A DNA stretch of 5,934 nt, from NCBI GenBank assembly GCA_023432655.1, contig JAEYUK010000262.1, forward strand, positions 1 to 5,934. The letters are read 5' to 3'. This document shows, piece after piece, positions 1 to 5,306 of the stretch. Positions within the stretch are counted from its first letter, which is position 1, and the number at the start of each line of letters is the position of its first letter. A model generated the notes under the pieces. That model did not search any database, was not told where the DNA came from, and saw only the letters and a program-made list of their open reading frames with translations. The stretch comes from Pseudomonadota bacterium (GTDB lineage Bacteria > Bdellovibrionota > Bacteriovoracia > Bacteriovoracales > Bacteriovoracaceae). Made by a program: the position numbers and the translations under genes.

Positions 1-527
1 CCTTCATATAATTGAGATGGATGTCTCGGGAACGGTCCTCCGCCTGGGAAGATGATACCGGCCCATGAATCTGTTACTCGTCCGTAGAGCTCGCCATTAA
101 TAAAATTCCCCATCCTCCCAAAGAAGAGTCCTGGACCGCCGGCGACAGCGAGACAGTCGGCCAGTTGGAAAAAATGGACTTTATTTTTGCGCGCAAAAAG
201 ATAAGTGGAAATACACATTCCAAAAACGGCGCCATGGAAAGAGAGACCACCTTTCCACACGGCCAAAGCATCCGCAAAGTTTACTGAGTAATAATCCCAG
301 TTATAAATAAAGACATAAAAGAGACGGGCACCCAGAAACATCCCAAGGATGAGCCAAGTGATGTACTTGTCTATAGCTTCTTTAGGGAGAGGCCAGAACT
401 TTTTATCGTAGAGATATTTAAGAATGAATCCACCAACGATAAAACCGAAAACATACATGGCGCCATACCAGCGCACCTGAAGAGGGCCTACAGAGAAAAT
501 AACGGGGTCAATCCAGTCTTGATTCAT
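1..527 (-). CDS. lgt: Prolipoprotein diacylglyceryl transferase Lgt, N-terminal 175 codons (runs off left edge)
   Basis: Lgt is an inner-membrane enzyme that transfers diacylglycerol from phosphatidylglycerol to the lipobox cysteine of prolipoproteins, the first step of lipoprotein maturation. The reading frame starts at the ATG at 527 on the minus strand and stays open to the edge. It shows the family pattern throughout: FSVGPLQVRWYGAMY near residues 11-25, KGGLSFHGA at 92-100, the signature GRMGNFINGELYGR at 137-150, and PRHPSQLYE at 167-175. Residues matching functionally important E. coli positions are present: Y21 (Y26), H98 (H103), R138 (R143), N141 (N146), E146 (E151) and G149 (G154). 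Several hydrophobic membrane segments are visible. The C-terminal part, with the usual second Arg/Glu pair, lies outside the window; family members are about 260-300 aa. An in-frame TAG upstream and no alternative start codon fix this start, although no good Shine-Dalgarno precedes it. It lies 36 nt downstream of the unknown gene on the same strand. Confidence 0.97.
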   Translation of the reverse strand, partial: MNQDWIDPVIFSVGPLQVRWYGAMYVFGFIVGGFILKYLYDKKFWPLPKEAIDKYITWLILGMFLGARLFYVFIYNWDYYSVNFADALAVWKGGLSFHGAVFGMCISTYLFARKNKVHFFQLADCLAVAGGPGLFFGRMGNFINGELYGRVTDSWAGIIFPGGGPFPRHPSQLYE

Positions 528-539
528 GGAATTTAGCTT

Positions 540-555
540 AACGGACTAATCCGTT
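540..555 (-). repeat. Perfect 6-bp inverted repeat just upstream of the lgt start
   Basis: The sequence AACGGA-CTAA-TCCGTT forms a 6-bp stem with a 4-nt loop. It can be extended by one G-T and one A-T pair (539/556 and 538/557). It sits between the stop of the unknown gene and the lgt ATG, ending 12 nt before that ATG, where a Shine-Dalgarno is expected but not seen. There is no T-run on the minus strand after it, so it does not look like an intrinsic terminator. It might slightly modulate lgt translation or be chance; no function is shown. Confidence 0.35.
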
Positions 556-563
556 GAAGACAA

Positions 564-1346
564 CTACAGATTAAGGGTTGGTTCAAACTTCCCGTAGGAT
601 GCGGCGACATTGGCGCTGAGATTATAGATGGCCGCTTTCATTGGCCCAGTGATCCCTTGAAAACTTAAAAGGCAAGTACTCACACTTAAAAAACCAATGA
701 TATCCTCTCGAGACATATTTCCGGTATTTCCGGCATCTTTATCTTTTCTAATTATTTTTAAAGAAGGCGAAATTTTAAGCATATCCCCATTGGAGAAAAT
801 GACTTTTCGATTGACGTCGATGACAATGGCTTCACCAAAAGAGTCCTGCTGTTTCATGACAATGACTGACCCGTCTTTTACCGTCCCCCAATAGCAAAGG
901 ACTCCTTCGGTGGCCAAGGCTTGAGAAAGAAATCTAGTCAGCATGATCCTGATACCTACCATCTGATCCGTATGGAAGATGTCGGAGTTAATGGCGAGTT
1001 CCCACAGCGTCTTTGAATGCGGAAGCCCCATAATCCCTACTTTCCTGTAAGTATAAACCGGCATACCCATTTGGAGAGAAAGTGATTCTGCGCCGTATTT
1101 ATCCAAAAGGTCAGGTCCATTAATTTGTAATTGGAGTCTTGAACTGGCACTCTGAATCGAAAGCATTCGAGTATAGGGGCGCTGCAAAGGGATCTTGCGA
1201 CTTTCGATCTCGGATAGAGCACCAAACCCCATTTCAGTTAAGAGGTGGAGAAATTTGGGAGTTGCTTCATCCTGTCTGATGCGTAAATAGACAGGATAAT
1301 CATAGCCTTTACGGTACTGGTAATAACTCCATTTAATCTCTTCCAT
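564..1346 (-). CDS. Hypothetical protein, 260 aa, function unknown
   Basis: I do not recognise this protein. The start is well supported: an AAGGAG site (1358-1353) stands 6 nt before the ATG at 1346. The product begins MEEIKWSYYQYRKG, has no signal peptide and no clear membrane helix, and so is probably cytoplasmic. The N-terminal half is of mixed charge and rich in aromatic residues. The middle, about 140-185, alternates in a beta-rich pattern (GVLCYWGTVKDGSVIVMKQ, then EAIVIDVNRKVIFSNGD), followed by a lysine-rich stretch near 195-205. The last 45 residues are more hydrophobic and small-residue-rich (FLSVSTCLLSFQGITGPMKAAIY and on) and could be amphipathic or packing helices. It is the first gene of a probable two-gene minus-strand unit with lgt and is divergent from the transporter operon. 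Its function is open; a lineage-specific conserved protein is the most economical guess. That it is a real gene is supported by length, ribosome binding site and fit with its neighbours. Confidence 0.85.
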   Translation of the reverse strand: MEEIKWSYYQYRKGYDYPVYLRIRQDEATPKFLHLLTEMGFGALSEIESRKIPLQRPYTRMLSIQSASSRLQLQINGPDLLDKYGAESLSLQMGMPVYTYRKVGIMGLPHSKTLWELAINSDIFHTDQMVGIRIMLTRFLSQALATEGVLCYWGTVKDGSVIVMKQQDSFGEAIVIDVNRKVIFSNGDMLKISPSLKIIRKDKDAGNTGNMSREDIIGFLSVSTCLLSFQGITGPMKAAIYNLSANVAASYGKFEPTLNL

Positions 1347-1352
1347 CTTAGA

Positions 1353-1358
1353 CTCCTT
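1353..1358 (-). promoter_or_regulatory. Ribosome binding site of the unknown 260-aa gene
   Basis: AAGGAG on the minus strand with a 6-nt spacer to the ATG at 1346. This is the strongest Shine-Dalgarno among the genes here and fixes the start of the unknown gene. Confidence 0.75.
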
Positions 1359-1381
1359 GTCCTAAGAATCTAATCGGTGAT

Positions 1382-1410
1382 TTGGAATGAAAGATAAGTA
1401 CCTTCTTAAT
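1382..1410 (+). promoter_or_regulatory. Weak candidate promoter for the transporter operon
   Basis: TTGGAA (1382-1387) and CTTAAT (1405-1410) are separated by 17 nt, each matching the sigma-70 consensus at four of six positions. It is the best plus-strand pair I can see in the 107-bp divergent gap and would leave a leader of roughly 35-40 nt before the ATG at 1454. The operon must start in this gap unless transcribed from within the opposing gene, but the exact hexamers are uncertain. Confidence 0.22.
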
Positions 1411-1439
1411 AATTGGAAAGTCCGTCTAAATCAATTAAG
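1405..1439. repeat. AT-rich imperfect inverted repeat in the divergent intergenic region
   Basis: CTTAAT (1405-1410) is mirrored by ATTAAG (1434-1439). The match extends to TTG against CAA if a 3-nt bulge is allowed. It lies directly before the operon start and overlaps both candidate promoters, so it could be an operator or a weak leader hairpin. The arms are AT-rich and short, and a chance origin is quite possible. Confidence 0.22.
1406..1434 (-). promoter_or_regulatory. Weak candidate promoter for the unknown gene and lgt
   Basis: Read on the minus strand, TTGATT (plus positions 1434-1429) and TATTAA (1411-1406) are spaced by exactly 17 nt, each with four of six consensus positions. It would start transcription about 50 nt before the ATG at 1346. 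It overlaps the plus-strand candidate, so at most one of the two may be correct, or the two may compete. Confidence 0.25.
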
Positions 1440-1443
1440 CTTT

Positions 1444-1448
1444 GAAGG
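1444..1448 (+). promoter_or_regulatory. Ribosome binding site that decides the first permease start
   Basis: GAAGG lies 5 nt before the ATG at 1454. An in-frame TTG at 1442 would overlap this site and has no Shine-Dalgarno of its own, so the ATG is preferred. Confidence 0.6.
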
Positions 1449-1453
1449 CACAT

Positions 1454-2686
1454 ATGAATAACGAAAACCTCTATCTGTTTAAGTTTGCCTGGAAAAGCAT
1501 TCGAAGGAATGCGGGGCGAAGCTTTTTTATCGGGTTTTCGGTATCCCTCGCGGTCACCATTGCCGTTTGGGTGATGGCCTTTTTTGAAGGGATGAATGCC
1601 CAGATCGAAAAAGCGGTGGTGAATACTAATACCGGGTTCTTTCAAATCCAGGAACAGCACTATGCCCGTTCAACTGATTCAGCTTTCCCCGCACACTATG
1701 ATGAGCGCTTAAAAAAGAAACTCTCTCGTCCAGATATAAGCGCCGTCTCCCCCGAGCTCGTCTTGGATGCTAACATCTCCACTCCCGAAGGCTCGGCGGG
1801 ACTACTTGCCATCGGAGTTGTGCCCGAGCTTCACCAGCATCTTCTTCCACTTGCTTCTCACATGGTGAGCGGTAAATTCATTGATCAGGATGAATATGGA
1901 GTGGTTATTGGAGAGGAACTCGCCAAACTATTTAAGTTTCAAGTGGGAGATCAGTTAGTTTTAAATTATCAGGATCAGCAGGGAGAGCTTCGCTCAGAAC
2001 TTCTGAATATTCAGGGTATCTATCATTATAACAGCCAGGGTTTTGAAAAAAGATTTATTTATATCAATCAAAGCACCTGGCAAAAACTTTTTCTAAATGA
2101 AGATAGTGAAAAAATCCTTTTCAACAGAATAACACTTCTCACTCCTGGTCTCGAATACGAAGACTTATTGAAAGAGATCATTTCCGGCACGGATTTTTCC
2201 CTCAAAAGTTGGAAAGATATGAATCCAGAGATGGCGGTCGTTCTGGATTTTCATGATGGGATGATTAAGTTTTTTTTCCTCATCATAGGAATCACCATTA
2301 CCATGACCATCCTGACCCCTGTAAATATGCTTTGGCAGGAAAGGTTAAAGGAACTTCGGATGATGAATGTCATTGGAGTTACTAAGCGCAATTTTTGGAA
2401 GATTGGTTTCTCTGAAGTTTTTCTTATGATCTGTCTTTCGGGGCTGTTCTCATTCATACTGCTCATTTCCGTTATCGGGGTTCAATCACAGACCGGGCTC
2501 GATTTTAAACATCTGAGTGATGGCATCGCCATTGAGCGAGCAGGCATTAAACTCCCGGGAGTCATTTATCCCCTGCTCTCAGGAGAACAACTTCTCATCA
2601 CTTTCGTCTTTGTCGTTCTGGTACTAGGCTTCAGCTATATTTTTTCGATCCAGCGAACTCTAAAAAAACTGGAGTCGGACACATGA
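1454..2686 (+). CDS. FtsX/LolC-LolE-like ABC transporter permease, first subunit (410 aa)
   Basis: Inner-membrane permease of the type IV (MacB/LolCE/FtsX) ABC family. In known members such subunits transmit ATPase strokes to the periplasm and extract lipids, lipoproteins or other hydrophobic cargo rather than forming a channel. The layout is typical: an amphipathic start (FKFAWKSIRRNAGRSF), TM1 at about 24-43, a large periplasmic domain at about 45-268, TM2 about 271-292, TM3 about 319-341 and TM4 about 379-399. The periplasmic domain carries the COG4591-like pattern VIGEELAKLFKFQVGD (151-166) followed by IQGIYHYN...FIYI (186-205). The TM2-TM3 loop ERLKELRMMNVIGVTKRNFW (296-315) is the expected coupling helix that contacts the ATPase. 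No signal peptide cleavage is expected. The start is set at ATG 1454 by GAAGG upstream. Its stop overlaps the next ATG (ATGA). It is about the usual length for LolC/LolE (about 400 aa). The family is secure; the cargo is not known. Confidence 0.93.
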   Translation: MNNENLYLFKFAWKSIRRNAGRSFFIGFSVSLAVTIAVWVMAFFEGMNAQIEKAVVNTNTGFFQIQEQHYARSTDSAFPAHYDERLKKKLSRPDISAVSPELVLDANISTPEGSAGLLAIGVVPELHQHLLPLASHMVSGKFIDQDEYGVVIGEELAKLFKFQVGDQLVLNYQDQQGELRSELLNIQGIYHYNSQGFEKRFIYINQSTWQKLFLNEDSEKILFNRITLLTPGLEYEDLLKEIISGTDFSLKSWKDMNPEMAVVLDFHDGMIKFFFLIIGITITMTILTPVNMLWQERLKELRMMNVIGVTKRNFWKIGFSEVFLMICLSGLFSFILLISVIGVQSQTGLDFKHLSDGIAIERAGIKLPGVIYPLLSGEQLLITFVFVVLVLGFSYIFSIQRTLKKLESDT

Positions 2687-3891
2687 GACATTTTTTATTC
2701 CTCTTGAAATTTGCCTATCGGAATTTATGGCGGGCCCCTCGTAGAACCTTTATCATGCTCATGAGCTTGATCTTTGGCACAGGTTTTATTATCTGGGATC
2801 TGAACTTTGCCAACTCCGGATCAAGAGAAGTGATGAAGGATTTTCTTTCTCAATATGCCGGTCAATACCACATTTCCCAAAGTGGGTACTATGACGAAGA
2901 TAACAAAAAAGAATTCAACATCTACCGCACACTGACTGATGAAAACATTAAGGATAAATCCTTATTCCCGCTCTCTACTCCCAGAGTGACTGCTCCGGTT
3001 TTTATTTCAGGTGAAAAGAAAACACTGGGAGTTCTTCTAACTGGTCTGGATGTTTTAAAAGAAACGAAGCTCACCTCACTTCCCAAGGCCACTAATGTTG
3101 GCCGATTCCTGTCTCCATCAGGTAATAAAGAAATCATCCTGGGAAAAAAACTGGCCCAACGGATTGATGCCAACCTCGGAGATGAAGTGGTGGTGATCGG
3201 ACAGGCGTTGGACGGCTCAGTGGCCAACGATCTTATGACCGTGGTGGGTCTTCTAGACTTCGGCGGCGGAGATCTTGAAGAATCTCTGGCCTTTACTCAA
3301 ATTCATTCCGCTCGTGAACTTATGAGTATGACTGAAGATCAGTACCACGTCAGAGTAAGCTTCAATATGGAAGATGAAACTTTGCCTAAACTTCCAAATC
3401 TGCAGGTGACTTCCTGGCATGAACTTTTAACTGAAATCAGTGTTTCTCTTCGCTTTATTGATAACTTCACCTGGACTGTTACCTTCATCATCGTGTTAGT
3501 CATAAGCCTGGGTTTGTCCAATACCCTGATGATTACCTTTTTTGAAAGAGAGCAAGAATTCCAAACGCTTAATATTATCGGCGCCAATACCAGGTGGATT
3601 GCCTTGAGTCTCATGTTGGAAGTATTCATGATGGGAACTCTCGCCATTTTGGGAGGGGCCCTTTTCGGTCATCTTGCGACCACCTATTGTTACTATTATC
3701 CGGTAAATATTCAGATGTTCACTGGCGGAAAACCGATCATCATGGGTGGTATGACTATCGTTCCACTGGTGAGAATTTATCCAGTGATGGAATACTACTG
3801 GAAAGTTCCTCTCTTAGTTTACTTTTTCCTGGGTCTAACCATGATTCATCCTCTTATAAGAGTGATTCGCAGGAGTCGGCATGCAATTTGA
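2683..3891 (+). CDS. FtsX/LolC-LolE-like ABC transporter permease, second subunit (402 aa)
   Basis: Second, clearly different permease of the same family, likely forming a heterodimer with the preceding one, as LolC does with LolE. It opens with the parallel motif LKFAYRNLWRAPRRTF. TM1 is at about 23-42, the periplasmic domain at about 43-260, TM2 about 262-286, TM3 about 307-332 and TM4 about 375-392. The family pattern ILGKKLAQRIDANLGDEVVV (152-171) and the following VVGLLDFGGGDLEESLAFT (187-205) are both present; the Gly/acidic loop here is closer to the family form than in the first permease. The TM2-TM3 coupling segment is FEREQEFQTLNIIGANTRW (287-305). The TM3-TM4 periplasmic loop is unusually rich in Tyr and hydrophobic residues (YCYYYPVN and on). 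GGAG (2671-2674) lies 8 nt before the ATG, inside the upstream gene. The stop overlaps the ATPase start by 11 nt, which implies translational coupling. The family is secure; the cargo is unknown. Confidence 0.93.
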   Translation: MRHFLFLLKFAYRNLWRAPRRTFIMLMSLIFGTGFIIWDLNFANSGSREVMKDFLSQYAGQYHISQSGYYDEDNKKEFNIYRTLTDENIKDKSLFPLSTPRVTAPVFISGEKKTLGVLLTGLDVLKETKLTSLPKATNVGRFLSPSGNKEIILGKKLAQRIDANLGDEVVVIGQALDGSVANDLMTVVGLLDFGGGDLEESLAFTQIHSARELMSMTEDQYHVRVSFNMEDETLPKLPNLQVTSWHELLTEISVSLRFIDNFTWTVTFIIVLVISLGLSNTLMITFFEREQEFQTLNIIGANTRWIALSLMLEVFMMGTLAILGGALFGHLATTYCYYYPVNIQMFTGGKPIIMGGMTIVPLVRIYPVMEYYWKVPLLVYFFLGLTMIHPLIRVIRRSRHAI

Positions 3892-4570
3892 AATGATTAA
3901 CGTTAATAAGATTTATGAAGCCTCCGCAGATAACAAAGTTTATGGTGCTCGAGATATCAATATCGAGATCCATGAAGGAGACTTCGTCGCGCTGGTTGGC
4001 CCTTCCGGCTCCGGTAAGACGACTATCCTCAATCTCATCGCTGGACTCATCCTGCCTTCGAGTGGAGTTTTAAATCATGGTGGAGTCGATATCACGCACT
4101 TATCTCTCGAAGAAAGAACACGTCACCGGTTGGATTCCATGGGTTTTATTTTTCAGGATTACCAGCTGCTTCCTATCCTTACCGCCGCGGAAAATATTGA
4201 ATTCCCACTTCAGCTAAAGGGCTATGATCAAAATGAAATAAAAACCCGTGTTGACTGGGCCCTTAATCAAGTGGGCCTTCCCGGCATGGGAAACCGATTT
4301 CCTAAACAACTCTCCGGCGGCCAGCAACAAAGAGTTTCCATTGCCCGGGCGATTGCCGGAAGACCAGAGCTCATTCTCGCCGATGAACCCACCGCTAACC
4401 TTGATTCCCGAACAGCACAGGAAATTATTGAACTCTTTTTAAAGCTCAATAAAGAATTTAATTTAACCTTTGTTTTTTCAACTCATGACCAGCGTCTGAT
4501 TGATGAGGTGAGAACGGTGCTTTACATTAAAGACGGTCAGATCACAGAAAAAAGGACTCATCATGTTTAA
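3881..4570 (+). CDS. ABC transporter ATP-binding protein, LolD/MacB-NBD-like (229 aa)
   Basis: Cytoplasmic ATPase that, as a dimer, should power the two preceding permeases. All nucleotide-binding elements are intact: Walker [10 protein letters not shown] (40-48), Q-loop FQDYQ with Q92, signature LSGGQQQR (144-151), Walker B LILADEP (164-170) with catalytic E169, D-loop NLD (173-175) and H-loop STHD with H202. The A-loop is probably Y12 or Y21. Length and motif details ([10 protein letters not shown], then [10 protein letters not shown], and a short C-terminus without a regulatory domain) match the LolD/FtsE/MacB class. AGGAG (3871-3875) is 5 nt before the ATG, and the start overlaps the end of the second permease by 11 nt. 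By sequence alone it cannot be told apart from LolD; I leave out the symbol because the operon differs from canonical lolCDE. A competent ATPase is virtually certain; the transported substrate is inference. Confidence 0.97.
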   Translation: MQFEMINVNKIYEASADNKVYGARDINIEIHEGDFVALVGPSGSGKTTILNLIAGLILPSSGVLNHGGVDITHLSLEERTRHRLDSMGFIFQDYQLLPILTAAENIEFPLQLKGYDQNEIKTRVDWALNQVGLPGMGNRFPKQLSGGQQQRVSIARAIAGRPELILADEPTANLDSRTAQEIIELFLKLNKEFNLTFVFSTHDQRLIDEVRTVLYIKDGQITEKRTHHV

Positions 4571-5306
4571 AAAACTATTAAGAAAAGATTTCGTCCTTTG
4601 TGTCGCTTTAGGAGCGAATGTTAATAATGCCGATGAATGGCTTAAATACTCCGAGAAACAAATGCGCGGAGACAGGTCACATTCAGAAATCACCATGACC
4701 ATCCAGACACCGAACTGGACGAGGACGCTGGAAATTGAATCAGACGTTGAAGGAAAAGATCTGGCCATTTCAACCATCAACTCTCCTGCAAAAGAGAAGG
4801 GTATCAGGACTCTGCGGATCGAAAACAATATGTGGAACTACTTTCCTAAATTAAAGAGGAAGGTAGCAGTTTCAAGTTCCATGCTTCTGGCGAGCTGGAT
4901 GGGCTCAGATTTTACCAATGATGATATTTTGAAAGCTTCTTCCATGGCCGATGACTACACTCATACTTTTATTCCCAATGAAACCGTTAATGGTGAAGAG
5001 TATCGGGTGATTAATAATCTTGCGAAAAGTAATACTAAAGTGATGTGGCCCAGAATTGTGACCTATTCTTCCCCTAAGGACTGTCTGCCGCGAATTTATC
5101 GCTACTATGATAAAGAAGGTAAACACCGCCGCACCCTCACGCTAAGTAATGTGAAAAAGTTTGATGGGAACCTCTTCCCGACTCACTGGGAGATGAAACC
5201 GGAAGATGAGCCTAATAAGAAGACGGTCCTGGATTATAAGAATGTTAAATTCAATGTCAGTTTTCCAAAAGATCACTTCTCACAGAAAAATTTATCCGGA
5301 CGCTAA
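4563..5306 (+). CDS. LolA-like periplasmic carrier (outer membrane lipoprotein-sorting protein family, PF17131-like), 247 aa
   Basis: Probable periplasmic protein with the LolA/LolB-type half-barrel fold, which binds acyl chains in a hydrophobic cavity and shuttles lipidated cargo between membranes. The N-terminus (MFKKLLRKD, then FVLCVALGANV) looks like a short signal peptide, with a plausible cut after NNA at residue 23. The domain covers roughly residues 40-245. The stretch MWNYFPKLKRKVAVSSSMLL followed by SWMGSDFTNDDILK (about 92-125) is highly characteristic of this family. Later landmarks are CLPRIYRYYDKEG (about 173-185) and LFPTHWEM (about 203-210). AAAGGA (4551-4556) stands 6 nt before the ATG. 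It overlaps the ATPase by 8 nt and meets the barrel gene in a TAATG, so it is made with the transporter. In other bacteria, proteins of this family often neighbour MMPL/RND exporters, so the pairing with an ABC system is notable. The family call is strong; transport of lipoprotein rather than another lipid is not shown. Confidence 0.88.
   Translation: MFKKLLRKDFVLCVALGANVNNADEWLKYSEKQMRGDRSHSEITMTIQTPNWTRTLEIESDVEGKDLAISTINSPAKEKGIRTLRIENNMWNYFPKLKRKVAVSSSMLLASWMGSDFTNDDILKASSMADDYTHTFIPNETVNGEEYRVINNLAKSNTKVMWPRIVTYSSPKDCLPRIYRYYDKEGKHRRTLTLSNVKKFDGNLFPTHWEMKPEDEPNKKTVLDYKNVKFNVSFPKDHFSQKNLSGR

Noticed and set aside
540..555. Intrinsic terminator between the unknown gene and lgt
   Set aside because: The stem is only 6 bp and no T-run follows on the minus strand.
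1442..1453. TTG start giving a permease four residues longer
   Set aside because: The TTG overlaps the GAAGG site that serves the ATG at 1454 and has no Shine-Dalgarno of its own.
3594..3896. Open frame on the plus strand across the end of the second permease
   Set aside because: It lies in another frame of a well-supported membrane protein, and its product has a low-complexity Ser/His-rich composition.
1454..4570. MacAB-TolC type drug or peptide exporter
   Set aside because: The permeases are separate from the ATPase, and no HlyD/MacA adaptor or TolC gene is in view; a LolA-like gene follows instead. It remains possible only if such genes lie elsewhere.
4563..4631. Possible lipobox at C13 of the LolA-like protein (FVLC)
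   Set aside because: The residue before the cysteine is Leu rather than Gly/Ala/Ser, and the hydrophobic segment continues past the cysteine, so an ordinary signal peptide fits better.
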